NCBI RefSeq assembly: GCF_001411555.2
Contig: NC_049901.1
Span: 35,846,838 to 35,910,837 of the forward strand
Length of the DNA stretch: 64,000 nucleotides
DNA from: Juglans regia
Taxonomy: Eukaryota; Streptophyta; Magnoliopsida; Fagales; Juglandaceae
Direction: 5' to 3'
The notes below the pieces were generated by a model, which saw only the letters and a list, made by a program, of their open reading frames with translations, had not been told where the DNA came from and searched no databases. The translations under genes and the position numbers were made by a program. Each line of letters opens with the position of its first letter. Position 1 is the stretch's first letter. Positions 43,943-55,381 of this stretch are shown here, piece by piece.

Positions 43943-44647
43943 TTGACAGTCGAAAAATGGAGGAAAGCCCTTTGCAACGACCACCAACATGAGGGCCGCA
44001 GCAAGATTGCCCCCACTCACCACCCCGCGGGGACTCCATTAGGGGAAATCTGGAGAATAATGAGAGGATTCACAGGCGGGGGCACTTCCTCCTCTAGTAG
44101 TAAGGCACACACCAGGCGGGCTCAATACCACGAGGTGTATTCGGCAAAATATCACCCTGCCAAGTACAGAAGGGGTGAGCCGACTTCAGTCATCTCCATT
44201 GGGGAGGCAGACGAAGAAGGGGTCCTGTACTCACATGGTGATGCACTAGTGATGACCATGTTGGTCGTCAACTTCACCACCCGCAGAATTCTCATTGACA
44301 ACAGGAGCTCCGCAGACATCCTCTTCTGGGAAGCCTTCATCAGGATAGGAATAGATCCTGCCCAGCTGCATCCAGGCCCTACGCTGTTGAAAGGCTTCTT
44401 CGGGAACATGGTTCATCCTATGGGAACCATCACATTGTTGGTCCTCGTAAGTAGCTCCACCTGCATGACCTCAACCATGGTAGACTTTCTAGTGGTGAGA
44501 ACCTCGTCATCTTACAACACCATCCTTGGAAAGCCCACCCTCAATAGCTTGCGGGCCATCACGTCGACCTACCACCTCAAGATGACGTTCCCGACTCCCC
44601 GTGGAGTGGGAGAAATCCAAGGCAAACAGGTCCTGGCAAGGGAATGA
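43943..44647 (+). pseudogene. Gypsy aspartic protease region
   Basis: The 234-codon frame contains ISIGEADEEGVLYSHGDALV, MTMLVVNFTTRRILIDNRSS and ADILFWEAF, then NTILGKPTLNSLRAITSTYH. The layout matches plant Gypsy proteases, whose active site is D-N/T-G-S-S. The Gly of that site is Arg here, so activity should be lost. No reverse transcriptase follows; the frame stops at 44647. Confidence 0.8.
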
Positions 44648-44949
44648 TATGTCCAAGAATTGAAGTAGAATGATGATGGAGTTACCCCGGACGACACATC
44701 CAATAGGGAGTAGGTCATGCACCACTTGGAGAGTCCTCGAAGGCTTTAGTCTGCGACTCACCCTGCCGGGCTCGAAGGGGAGCAGGAAGGTGCATGTCCC
44801 CAGAGGCAGAAACAGAATGGATGAAAGCTCTCTGGATGAAGGACAATGCAACACATTTACTTCGAACTTTTGAGTTATCGACAAGACGATCTACAATTAA
44901 CGTAATCTGCAACGACAAAATCATCGCCAAATTAACGCCTACCTTCCCT

Positions 44950-46915
44950 GTGATGTCAACAGGTGGGAGCGATTCCAATCCCAAACTGCCCGAACAGAGT
45001 ACTTCCCGTGGGATCAAGGGGATAGCTAGGCTGAAGGTCGCACTACCCTTCCCGTGATAGAGAGCGAATCCTGTCCCATCCCCTGACGGCCTGAACAACT
45101 TACCCCAACCCCCATCGCAGCAAAGAGTGGACCAGCCACATCGCTGTCCGAAAAAGTTACCTTCCTCGCGGGGTACCAAAAGGAAGAGTACGCCAAAGGC
45201 TGCTTCATCCTTTCCGCGGTGGAGTGTGGGCCAGCCCTCGACGACCCGAAGACAAATACTTACTTTCCTTGTGAGTGTCAATAGGCGGGAGTGGGTCTAG
45301 TCTCAAACTTTTCGCGAACAACATACCTTCAGCTGGATCAAGGGGAGAGCTAGGCCGTAGGCCACTCTACTCCTCCTACGATGGAGAGCGGGTCCTGCCC
45401 CTTGAAGGCCCGAACAACTTACCCCGACCTCTGCCCCAACTAAGAGTTGGCTCAGCGCTAACCTGACCCAACACTAACCTACCCTGAGATATCAACAGGC
45501 GGGAGCGGGTCCAATCTCAAACTGCCCGAACATAGTACCTCCAGCGAGACCAAATGGGAGAACTAGGCCGAAGGATGTTCTACCCCTCCCGCAATGGAGA
45601 GTGGGTCATGCTCCCGCGACAGCCCGAACAACTTATCCCGACCCCTATCTCAGCAAAGAGTGGACCAGCTATATCGTTGTCCGAACTTAACTCCCCCGCG
45701 GGGTATCAAATGGATGAGTGTAATGCCTAAGGCTGCTTTATCCCTTCAGCAGCAGAGTGAGGGCCAGTCATCAGCTGCCTGAAGATAAAGACTTACCTTT
45801 CTCGTAAGGGTCAACAGGCAGAAGCGAGTCCAGTTGAAAATTGCCTAAAAACTTACCCCCCCAACGGTCCAAATACTTACCCTGACCTTCACTGCGAACG
45901 AGGAGTGGGTTCAGCGCCAGCCTGGCCCAAGTCTTACATTTCCCTACGATGTCAACTAGTGGGAGCAGGTTCAATCTCAAACTATCTGAACAAATTACCT
46001 CTCTGCGGGGTAGCAGGGGCTAGTTGAGTTGAAGGAAGCTCAGACCCTCCTGCGGAAAGTGGGTCCAGCCTTTCTGCTGCCCGAACACTTACCTCGACTC
46101 CCATCACTGCGAAAGAGCAGACCGGCCCCACGGTCGTCCGAAGAAGTTACCTTCTCATGGAATCGGAGGGGTGGGTTTGACTTGAGGCATCCCGACCTCT
46201 CCCTGATGGAGTGCGGGTCTAGTCTTTCGGCTACCCAACTTGAAAAAAGTCCCCAAAGATGAAACTTCGAAGCAAGAGGCTACACGATGTCAATGAGCGG
46301 GTGCGGGTTCAATCTTAAACTATCTGAACAAATTACCTTCCCGCAGGGCAGAAGGGGCGAGTTGAGCCGAAGGCCGCTTGGACCCTCCCTCGGAGGAGAG
46401 CGGGTCCAGCCTTTCAGCTGCCCGAACACTTACCTCGACTCCCATCACAATAAAGAACAAGCCGGCCCACGGCTACCCAATGGAATTACCTCATCGGGGG
46501 TTAAAGGGGAAGGTTAGCCTAAGGCATCCTGACCTCTCTCCGGTGGAGAGTGGGCCAGGCCCTTCGACTGCACCAAGAAACACAGACATAACCAACTCGG
46601 CAAAAGCAGCAGGCAAATCGCGTCACAGGCCAGAGGGCCCAGGTTTGCGAATTCTAACTCCTACAAAGCTAAGGATAAAATTATGATGACATTCTTATCT
46701 TACAACTATGGAGTAAATGCACAACACCAATGGACGGGAGCGGGTACAATTCGAAATTGCCCGGATCGCCTACCTCTCGACGGACCAACGAGATGGGTTG
46801 AGCCAAATGCCACCTTGTCTCCCTGCGACGGAGAGCAGGATCAGCCCCACGACTATCCAAATAACCTACACCAGCCCCCAATACAACAAAAAGTAGCCCA
46901 GACTATTTATATGTA
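44950..46915 (+). repeat. GC-rich degenerate tandem repeats replacing pol
   Basis: Two alternating motifs recur: 'gatgtcaacaggcgggagcg' (about 44952, 45273, 45490, 45811, 45951, 46286 and, degraded, 46722) and 'cccgaacaacttacc' with 'gatggagagcgggtcc'. Spacing varies from about 140 to 435 bp, so the array has a higher-order structure. Several frames stay open by composition, and I see no protein domain in them. Position and style fit the 3' tandem arrays of Tat-lineage elements. Confidence 0.8.
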
Positions 46916-47690
46916 AACTCCACAGCCACGAAGCCACTTGGGGGGCATAAAGGCGGGTTAGTAGAACGCTTCCGGATCTCTTCCCCCCAAAGAGGCGACC
47001 AAAGTCTCCTTGACGCGGCTTAACTCTAAAGGGGGGTTTCCATCCCTTCCAAGCCGAAAGTAGCCAGCAAGGGCTGACATGCGCTAATGACACTTTTCTC
47101 TTCTTTCAGTTACATACCAGAATCAAGCGCAGCAACGCAAAAAGGAAGAACGGAGGGACTAGGCTGGGTAAAGCACATCCAAGAGACATATGGCAAAAAA
47201 GAGAAAATCGACATAAGGAAAAAGCAGAGAGACATCAGCCTCATCAAACAAAGTCGCTCAAGGCCCCAAGGGGACAACTACTTAACAAGGGTGAATGAAG
47301 ACGGTGCAACTAGAAGAGCGGTCGGCCAGCAGGGTAGTCAGGAATAGGTTAGGCACTGGCGGGGGGGACCGTAGGCTCTGTATGATGGCAATTCCCCTAC
47401 CTAACGACAAGCCCATAATTTCCTGCTACAAAATCCCCCAAACTGGCCATTAAAAAAAAAAGGAAGAAGAAGGGAAAACATGGAAAGAAACATTGGGGAA
47501 GAGCAAAATGACAAAAAAGGAAATATCGTAAAGACAAGTAGCCCGGCACAACAAAATATAGAGAAATTTCTTTAATGATCAAAAGTTACACACAAGCCGC
47601 ATGGCAACGGCGCATAGGTATATACATTTACACAAAGGAAAAGAAAGGGAAAGAAAAGCAAAATGAAAGAACAGCAGCAGCACCAAGAAG

Positions 47691-48970
47691 CTAGGACGTA
47701 GCGACGTCAAGCACCATGATCGGAGATCTCGGCATCGGGAGCGCCAGCCTTAGCGACGTCGGGATCAGGATTGTCGGGCTTGGAAGTAGCAGGCTTGGAC
47801 ATGGCGGGAAGAAAAGACCTAAAGCATCGGGGATCTCTTTCATCCCCAACTTGCAGCTAAAAGTGAAAGCTTCTTCGTCAACGGCAACCTGGGTAAGGTC
47901 AAGGTCCCGTAAATATTTTCCGAAAGTCCACAAACATTGTTGCCGTCTCTCCAGAATGTGGTCCCACCTAATGCCCTCAGCACACCCATGCCCCCACGCA
48001 GTATCGCGGATGCCCGCGACCAACTTTATCTGGTTATCTAGGCGGGAGCGAACCTCATGCGCTAGGGACAAGTCGCTCCATCCTCTGGGTGTCTTCCCTT
48101 GCCTTATTCTTTAGCTTCTTCCAAAGATGGTTAAGTTTATCGTTTTTCTTACTACCCTCCTCCAAGCCAAGCCGTACCTCCCTCAGCTCTTGCTTCAGCC
48201 GCTCCCTCTTGTTGCAGCGAGAGCACCAAAGGGCAGTCTGGGTCATCATGCAAAGGTCCTGGTTTTCCTGCTCAACGGCCTCCTGGCCATCCACAATGAA
48301 GGTTGCTAGATGAGAGGAAGTCTGACAACAAGAGAGGCCGATATGGAACAGTCAGTAAAGGGAATTTAGAAAACAACGAAAGAAAGGAAAAAGACAGAGA
48401 AAGAAGTCGCCAAACCTCGTGGAAGAAGCCGGACAAACACTTGGCGACCTAGCTGATGGCTTCAGCACGGGACCCCCATGTTTCCAGCCTGGCCAAATGG
48501 GGGATGACTTCTAATGAACCCTCCGCATCTGACGCTTGCGCGGCAACCTTGGTCCAATGAGTCTCGTTGACAACATCTTCAGCAACCGTTCCCACCTGGA
48601 CATGCAGATCTCCCCACGAACCCCCCGTCTTCGAGGTTCCTGGCCCACGCAAGGATGCTGTCGACGTCGAGGGTCACTCTTCCCTAGTTGCCCTCTATCC
48701 TTCAATGTTTTCGTGTGGCTTGAGACTTCATTTCCCTTGCCTTATTCACGATTTGTTGGATCACCTTGGTCTAGTCCTGTCCCAACTTCACCCGAATGCT
48801 TGGAGGCTCATAATTTTCCTACACCTGGTAAGTAAGGGCCAGAGATGCCAGCGTCGTCGCTTGGACATTTGAACGCCAAGCGCTGCCCCATAAAGATGGC
48901 CTGGCATCACCAACCTCTTAAGCATCTCCCCCACCGGAACCGTGGGTTGAGAGGATTTCTTAGAGGCCAT
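47691..48970 (-). pseudogene. Antisense accessory ORF of the Tat-like element
   Basis: On the minus strand, ATG at 48970 starts MASKKSSQPTVPVGEMLKRL, which runs to about 48840 and a possible splice donor. A second block (48660-48449) reads GDLHVQVGTVAEDVVNETHW and SLEVIPHLARLETWGSRAEA. After a likely intron with 'ttgtcag' acceptor at about 48315, a coiled-coil block (DGQEAVEQENQDLCM, CNKRERLKQELREVRLGLEE) joins VRSRLDNQIKLVAGIRDTAW and FGKYLRDLDLTQVAVDEEAF, with a stop at 47691. A frameshift near 48065 and one stop (48448) interrupt it. Antisense extra frames at this place are known in Tat elements; their function is unknown. Confidence 0.6.
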
Positions 48971-49092
48971 TAACAAAGAAGTAGAGTGTAGCAGAGAAAT
49001 GAGAATGAGTGAAAAGGAGGGGGAGTTAGGAGAAAATGATGAAAAAAGAATTACAGTGCAGAGGGAAGAGACAAGACTATAATCAAATCACA

Positions 49093-49100
49093 TTTATATA
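49093..49100 (-). promoter_or_regulatory. TATA box of the antisense ORF
   Basis: The minus strand reads 'cttctatataaatgtg', a good plant TATA box, about 125 bp upstream of the ATG at 48970. It would place transcription start near 49065, inside the element and away from the LTR promoters. Confidence 0.6.
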
Positions 49101-49609
49101 GAAGGAAGGCAGTGGTTAATCTCCCACACCTCGTGGCAGAAGGAAGAGGTACGAGACGCTTTGAATCCCAAAAAATACGCACCACGAAGCGACACGAAGG
49201 CGAAAAGTTGTCTAACGCCCTCGATACTGGTACAACTGAAAAGATGCCATCAAATTTATCGGGAAATGTGCCAACAAAAGTGGGAAGGTAAACGATGTCG
49301 GGATAGCCAAGCGACGAGGAACTACCCCAAACTTCCTAGTCGTGCACACGTTAGTAGAGGGATCCTGGCCTCAACGTCAAGGTAGGTTTAAAATTAAAAA
49401 TAATTCACACCATATGAGTCAGATAAGAATTAGCAAGATAACTGTAAGAGGTTTTTTCCTCCTTTGTCTTAGCGGGCTTAAGAAGGGCAACTGAGGGAAC
49501 AAAAAGCGAAAGCCCAGCCCAGAACAAGTAAACTCTTTGGCCTGGCCTACGGGTAGACTCCCCTGGACGCAACCTCCATAAAGGTGCGTACTATAGAGGG
49601 ATGAGACTC

Positions 49610-50110
49610 GCCGACCTGGAGACCCCTCAAACAGTGTCCTGCCCTTGAGTATCTATCCACGTAAACGGGCTAAAAGTAAGGGGCACCCTCAATCTTCTAA
49701 CATGGAGACGTCAACGGACCACCAAGGAAGCCAGTGGGGTGAGGCAAATTGGGGAACTATGCCGCATTAATGACACCACTACTCGAGCTACACACCACAT
49801 TAAAGTCGTTGTCACAAAGCCACGTCGCATTAAATGAATCTGACAAAAAGAATAGTACGAAGGACACGGACTCCATGGGGGAACACACGATCTGTCCTCT
49901 ATACTTTCAGTATTAATAGCAACTCTCAGATACGAGAAACCTCTTTCTAATTCTTAGATTATTTCACTTATTTACAAACTTCTAAACGATGATATTTTGA
50001 CATCGAAGACTCTCCGGCTCTAAGGCCACCATCTTCCAGTTGTCTTATTTTCTTCTTTCATAGGTCTAATTTTAAAGACCTAAATTGTTAGATCAAACTC
50101 AAAAATATAC
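49610..50110 (+). repeat. 3' LTR of the Gypsy element
   Basis: It matches the 5' LTR from 'tatccacgtaaacgggc' to 'acacgttgttaa' with substantial divergence, so the element is old. The 5' LTR's TATA motif corresponds to 'cagtattaatag' here, which is weakened. Confidence 0.7.
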
Positions 50111-50113
50111 AAA

Positions 50114-50794
50114 ACACGTTGTTAATAAAGGGGTAAGAGAATTGAACAATCGCTTTCCCAACTCCATTATTAGTACGCCAGAAATGGTGTCGGTCAAAGT
50201 CAAAGATCGAGCATTTAAAAACACAGAGCTTTCTCAGCTCTAGAAGCAAAACTATGGGCTAAACGCGTTGATATTATTACACAAGAAAAAGAAAAAAATA
50301 GGCCACAAACCGGGATAAACTTAAAACAGCACGGTAAACATCCCAAAAACGATGTTAAATCAACAGTTCTGTCAACCTACCTACTCAAAGAGGGGCCTGC
50401 ATATCTCTGATGTGGTCGTGTGGAGACGGAGATACTTCTATATGAATAATAAAGCAACCCAATAACTAGGAGTTGGTTCAAATAGTAAGGATATTGGTTT
50501 TGGTATTATGCCCTCTTTCTTAAAGGTCATGTGCACCCCGGATTAGTTGGAACTCTACTCCCAGACACCCATGCCAACAGAAACTGAAGAAACCCAGTAA
50601 AGAAAAATAGCATGTTTCACTTGATCAGAAGGATATTGCTGTGTTTAAGAAAAAACTATGGATCTATATATTATAGGGGGCCAAACATATCATACAAAGA
50701 CAGACCCATTCTTATTGTGCATATATGGCTGTAACAAGCCATGGCAAAAAGAATGACAAAAATCCACGTATAAAAAAAACTCTAAAACTATAAC
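50114..50794. other. Spacer downstream of the ALP1-like gene
   Basis: This is 680 bp of mixed sequence without a frame or element terminus I can identify. Part should be the 3' untranslated region of the minus-strand gene that stops at 50795. Confidence 0.5.
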
Positions 50795-52336
50795 TTAAGT
50801 GTAACGAGTGCCTGCGTGGCCACGGTGCAACAGATCGTGGGCAATCAGATCCCTAGCTTGAATTGAACTCACAGAACTCAAACTATTGTCAGAGATCATT
50901 TCATCATCAAAAAGCTCAAAACTCAGCTCCGGACCCATCTCTTCATTTCTCATCTCACAGATATTGTGCAAGACACAGCAAGCCCCAAGAACCACTGGCA
51001 ACTCTTGGAGTTTCACCTCTGTTCTCTTCTGCAAGCAAGACCACCTCCCTTTCAACCTCGCGAATGCCTCCTTTGCAACCCTCTGAACCTCCCCCACCTT
51101 CTCGTTGAACGCATGCTGACACCAAGTGAGGTTCTGGTGCGTATAAGGAACCAAAACCCAGTCCGTGAGAGGATGCCCAGAATTCCCAACAACCCAAACA
51201 TCCTTCAAGAGCCCCATCTGGGCCCTCTGGCTCAGTGCAGACTTCTCCAACACCTGGTCATCGGGCATCGAACCAGGCCAACCAATGCAAACATCGGTGA
51301 ACACTCCTTTAGGATCAACAACCCCCTGAACTGTTATAGAGTACGAAGTCTTCTGGTTTCTCTCCGTGTGCCGCTTGTTGAAGTAAGCAGCCACGTTAAC
51401 CTTCGGGGCGATGATAGGAGCGTGGGTCGTGTACATAGAACCACCAATGTTCGGTATCCCTGAAATCAACTGAAATTCATCCTTAATCGTCCTCAATCTA
51501 TTCTCGTCTGGCCATTGAAGGAACTTTGGCATTAGAACACTACGAATAGCCGAGCAAACCTCGAGAACAAGCTTGTGGCAAGTGGATATACCCAACCCGA
51601 ATCGCTTCGACACGACTCGAAGAGGCTCACCGGTGGCCAATCTCCAAATACACACAGCAACGCGTTGGCGAACCGGAATCGCTTCTCGAAGCATCGTGTT
51701 CTTCTTCGTAACAACGGCTTCGAGCTCGTCGCAGATCATGTTGAACGTGGCCTTGCTCATCCGAAACGCGCGGCGGAACTCCTCTTCGGGAAATTCAGGG
51801 TGGTTGTGCTGGTCCCACCAGTCCTTGGACCGGTCCTTAACCCACAGCCGGCGATGGTGCGGCTGGCCCCCAGCTCCAGTCGCCGCAGCATCCTGCGGCG
51901 GAGGATTATTGGACCCGGCATTGTCCGCTGTAGCAGCGGTAGCGGCAGAAACAGGGGACAGGCGGGCCCGCTTGGTCCTAGAGGAATCCAATTGGTCCAA
52001 ATCAGAGTAAATATTTTCGAGCTGTGAATAGAAGTCGTTCATAGCTCGAGTATTTTCCTTGTTGTCTGCCTCGAAGAGGGCCTTATCTTGCTGAGCATTC
52101 AAAACCCACCCTCTTTCTTGATCTTGCTTCTCCTCCTCACCTAACAAGCCTAGTGAACCCAGTAGCATATCCCTCAACGCGCTCTGCTTCGTCTCTTCCT
52201 TATTGCCCCCACCACTTTCTTTCCGTCTCCGCTTTATCGATTTTTTGTTCACATTGAAATTCTCCGTCTCTTGGAACAAACTGTAGAGGTATGAATGATC
52301 TTCTTGATTAAGAAATGGGAAAGAACTAATTTCCAT
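50795..52336 (-). CDS. HARBI1/ALP1-like transposase-derived nuclear protein
   Basis: This is one uninterrupted exon of 513 residues, starting MEISSFPFLNQ. An ATG 135 bp further upstream is in frame, but the TATA box falls within 20-35 bp of it, so the 52336 start is preferred. Order: basic nuclear-localisation stretch KKSIKRRRK (31-39), acidic and Ala/Gly-rich linker (110-165), helix-turn-helix region RQRVAVCIWRLATGEP...LGISTCHK (223-255), and the DDE_4 nuclease-like domain (about 295-460). In PIF/Harbinger transposases the catalytic triad is D, D, E. Here the first Asp is Tyr302 (GGSMYTTH), Asp359 remains in PGSMPDDQV, and the Glu position carries Lys422 (VAKEAFARLKGRW). The coding sequence is intact despite lost catalytic residues. 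This fits a domesticated host gene of the ALP1-like class, of which ALP1 itself is reported to associate with PRC2. The exact role is inferred. Confidence 0.9.
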   Translation of the reverse strand: MEISSFPFLNQEDHSYLYSLFQETENFNVNKKSIKRRRKESGGGNKEETKQSALRDMLLGSLGLLGEEEKQDQERGWVLNAQQDKALFEADNKENTRAMNDFYSQLENIYSDLDQLDSSRTKRARLSPVSAATAATADNAGSNNPPPQDAAATGAGGQPHHRRLWVKDRSKDWWDQHNHPEFPEEEFRRAFRMSKATFNMICDELEAVVTKKNTMLREAIPVRQRVAVCIWRLATGEPLRVVSKRFGLGISTCHKLVLEVCSAIRSVLMPKFLQWPDENRLRTIKDEFQLISGIPNIGGSMYTTHAPIIAPKVNVAAYFNKRHTERNQKTSYSITVQGVVDPKGVFTDVCIGWPGSMPDDQVLEKSALSQRAQMGLLKDVWVVGNSGHPLTDWVLVPYTHQNLTWCQHAFNEKVGEVQRVAKEAFARLKGRWSCLQKRTEVKLQELPVVLGACCVLHNICEMRNEEMGPELSFELFDDEMISDNSLSSVSSIQARDLIAHDLLHRGHAGTRYT

Positions 52337-52438
52337 TACTGATACAGGGATATCAAGGTGACAAGGTGTTCGACAAAACGTGTGAATGAAAATGTGAACG
52401 CTAGAGACTTGAATCTGAGAAGAAAATGGTGGAACGAA

Positions 52439-52451
52439 AATATATATATAC
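52439..52451 (-). promoter_or_regulatory. TATA box of the ALP1-like gene
   Basis: The minus strand reads 'ctgtatatatatattttcg', about 105 bp upstream of the ATG at 52336, followed by a CT-rich leader. Upstream, 'ttgacc'-type W-box cores occur near 52505-52530 on the plus strand. This supports the downstream start codon. Confidence 0.65.
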
Positions 52452-52559
52452 AGAGACACACAACCGCGCAAGGAAGCGTGTGAGCAGGTGTGAACACGCG
52501 GTGGTGGCAGGCTTTGACGCTGACTTGACCTTTTTCATCTTTCGGATTAAATAATAAAG

Positions 52560-54330
52560 GATAGCGACGTCGACGTGGAAGGGCCTTACGCGGTTGGAAC
52601 CTTCAAGCTGCTGCGGGGAAGGGTTGGGAATATTTTGTGATTCAAGAAACACGTTGGGAAAAAGAAGTGTAGAAGGTTGTGGGGAAGCTTCCTTACTTGT
52701 GAGGTGTCAAAGCAGAGGAATATTGCCGAAAAGAGTATAACGAATGGACGGTGCTACTCCACAGAAGGAGTCCACCGAAACCACCACCGAATAGGCAAAT
52801 TTTTTTTTTTTTTCTCTTTTTTCTTTTTTTTTTTCAAACATTTTTTTTAAATTTATTAAGTATTTCTTTTTTAAAAATAAAATATATATATTCATTTTAA
52901 AATAATTAAAAAAATAAAAAAATACATTCGGTGGCCACCATCGGTGACCATCTTTTGTGGGAGAAACAATTTTCATAACGAATATTTTCATTTTTTTTTT
53001 TACAACATGTCAAATAAGGAAAACAGTATCCACTGAGGGTTTGTCCCGACAGTAGGTTTTTTTTTTTTGAATTTTTTAATAATATTATGATTTTTTGAAA
53101 GAAAATACTATATGGAGACTAGTAATATATTTTAATGTGTTTTTTTAAGTTCTTTTTTATGTAAACTTTTTTAATAATTTTAAATATTTTAAATCATAAT
53201 ATTATTAAAAAATATTTTTTTAATAATGAAATAAAATAAAAAATCATAAAAAAATATTTTTTTATGATTTTTTATTTTACTTCGTGATTAAGGAAGTATT
53301 TTTTAATAATTTTTTTTTACTTTCTGATTAAGAAAGTGTTTTCTTAAAGATATTCTAAATTTATTTTATTTTTTAAAATATTAAAAAATATTAAAAAATC
53401 TATATAAAAAATAATTTTAAAAAATACATGTAAAATAATACTACACCCTAGCGGGAGCTCCTAGCAGGACTGTAACATGACCATTTTTGAAAATATTTGA
53501 AAGTATAAAAAAATGTAAGAAAAAAAATCAAAAAATCAAATTATTATAAGTCTTTTTTTTTAACTTTCTTTTTTTATCAGCAATTTAACAACGAATTTCT
53601 TGCAAATACACTTCGGATAATTTAAGAAAAAAAATTTTCCAATCCATCTCTAAATTATTTACGCTCAAGAGTATTAGAAGCTTAGATTTAAAATGAGCAT
53701 GTCACCGAGTCCATTGCACTAACAACTTGAGCCAATCCCAAGGCTTTTTTATTTGGATAGAGATTTTAGAATATCTTGATTCACATAGATAAGCTATTCG
53801 CTTTATGAACTCAGAACCTTATCTTGAAAATTTTAGCCCAATTTATTGGAATTGGAAGTGGTATTATAATGAGGTATGAGATTTATAACTAATTAATTTA
53901 AGTGTGACCATCTATTGATATTATAGTGATAAAAATTATATAGACAGTCCTGGAAAGTGCACCCAAGCATCAGGCCTTTTAGACTTTGGAAGTCTTCCAA
54001 CAGTTTGTTCAATATTTATTCTAATTAATTTACAACACCATATTTTCAATATGTTCAAATTTCATTTTTATGGCATCATTTTATATTGAAATATTATTGA
54101 AAACGTGTCCAAAAATATTTCTTGATCCTTTGTATCTGAGTCTTTAGGAAATCTTAATCCTCTAAAATACACTTTATGATTCATATTTTGAACACCAGAT
54201 GACATATTCATCATTTCCATCTTTAATATGGACGACACTGACATACTCATTGACAGCTAAAATAAATCTTTTTTTTTTCTAAATTAAGATCAATCATTGA
54301 AAAATTGTTACATGTGAGCATTCTAAAATA
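52560..54330. other. AT-rich intergenic DNA with eroded MITEs
   Basis: From 52790 to 53440 there are long T and A runs and inverted 'tgattaaggaagtattttt' / 'aaaaatactttcttaatca'-type motifs. Similar motifs occur at about 29890 and 57290, suggesting a further short element family. 53450-54330 has no recognisable gene. A 60-codon minus-strand frame at 54068-54250 is noted under rejected items. Confidence 0.5.
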
Positions 54331-54339
54331 TCAACAAAA

Positions 54340-54885
54340 TAGGCCTGATCATGGTTCCGAAACCCGGATAATCGGGTTCCGGTTATAGGTTTCGGTCCGG
54401 AACAAATCCAGGCCGATATTCGTATAAAAAAATCTAGATACACTCGGTCAGGTTTTAAACCTGGAACTGTACCCCTTTTTTTTTTTCTTTTTCTTTTTTC
54501 TGGTTTGAATGTTTTGATGTTTTTTTTTCTTTTTTTTGTTCCTTTCTAGCAACAAAATTAACATAAACTCAAAAGGAAAATGCATATTATGTCCAATGAA
54601 TCATTTATTTTTTTACTCTTTTCTCCATGTGGCTTTTTATTGGTAGTTAATGATCATGTAGGCTTTGACTTAAAAAATTAAATAAATAGAGTTTGAATGT
54701 TGCATCAACATTTTTTCATGAAAATATATTCATAACATGTAGATTTTGATTAAAAAAAATCGGGTGTAAACCAGAACCTAGGTTCTAGATTTTTAAAAAC
54801 CAGTTTCAATCCGAGTTCCAGCCCGATTTTAGAACCCGGGTTCTGGTCTTAATATATCTGGGTTCTCATGCCGAAACCCGGATTA
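54340..54885. repeat. Unclassified repeat rich in 'aacccgg'
   Basis: The motif 'ccgaaacccggat' occurs near both ends (54357 and 54871), with further 'gaacccgggttctgg' and 'gggttccgg' copies between. The middle is T-rich. Direct and inverted motif copies are mixed, and I could not define termini or a target duplication. Confidence 0.45.
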
Positions 54886-55030
54886 ATAGTACTAAAAGCA
54901 AACACTTCCATTGAGATCATCAACCATCAAAGATATTCATCAGCCACCATTCCAAACAAAATATTGTCAAATCAAATTTGATCTTTCAATAGAGTAGATC
55001 TAATCATCATATCAAATATGATCAAAGATC

Positions 55031-55250
55031 AAATTAAGTCCCGGTTGAATAGTGAAAGTGTTTCACCTCATCTCATCTCATCATTACAATTTTTTTAAAT
55101 TCTCATACAAAATATAATAAACAGTTCAACTTTTTCAAATTTCAAAATAATAATAATAATACTAAAAAATAATATTATAATAATATTTTATTCAACTTTC
55201 ATTTAAAATCATCTTATCTCATCTCACTATCTAAATCACATAGACATTAC
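55031..55250. mobile_element. MITE (family B)
   Basis: 'catctcatctcatcat' near the left end and 'atcttatctcatctcac' near the right bracket an AT core ('aaatataataaacagttcaa', 'aaaataatattataataata'). The same core recurs at 55382 and, reversed, at 57026. Confidence 0.65.
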
Positions 55251-55381
55251 GATGGGTCTCTTGTCTTCAAATATAGGTGAAAAAAGAAGAGAATAGAATC
55301 GAAGATGAGGAAAAGAGAAGAATGGAGAAAAGAGTTGTGGGATGCCAGAGATGAGAGGGAAAAAATGCTAGAAGGAAAATG

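Larger units (their letters stand above)
42160..50113 (+). mobile_element. Tat-like Gypsy retrotransposon, non-autonomous
   Basis: The element has LTR-related sequence at both ends (42184-42678 and about 49610-50110) and a primer site. A gag and an aspartic protease follow, then a 2-kb GC-rich tandem repeat array and an antisense reading frame before the 3' LTR. No reverse transcriptase, RNase H or integrase is present. Tandem arrays and extra antisense frames in the 3' third are known hallmarks of the Tat/Ogre/Grande lineage of Gypsy elements. The left edge abuts the Copia-type element, and its first LTR bases are unclear. Confidence 0.75.

Noticed and set aside
43604..44023. 139-codon minus-strand frame over the Gypsy gag/protease junction
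   Set aside because: It is Leu/Ser-rich low complexity opposite the Lys/Glu-rich gag tail, and arises from composition.
44950..46915. Possible minisatellite-encoded protein in the Gypsy array
   Set aside because: Frames change between units and none carries through the array, so it is treated as non-coding tandem repeats.
51575..52027. 150-codon plus-strand frame opposite the ALP1-like gene
   Set aside because: It is a shadow of the GC-biased coding strand, with no domain and no promoter context.
54068..54250. 60-codon minus-strand frame (FRGLRFPKDSDTKDQEIFLD)
   Set aside because: It looks somewhat protein-like, but there is no extension in any frame, no splice sites I trust and no family I can name.
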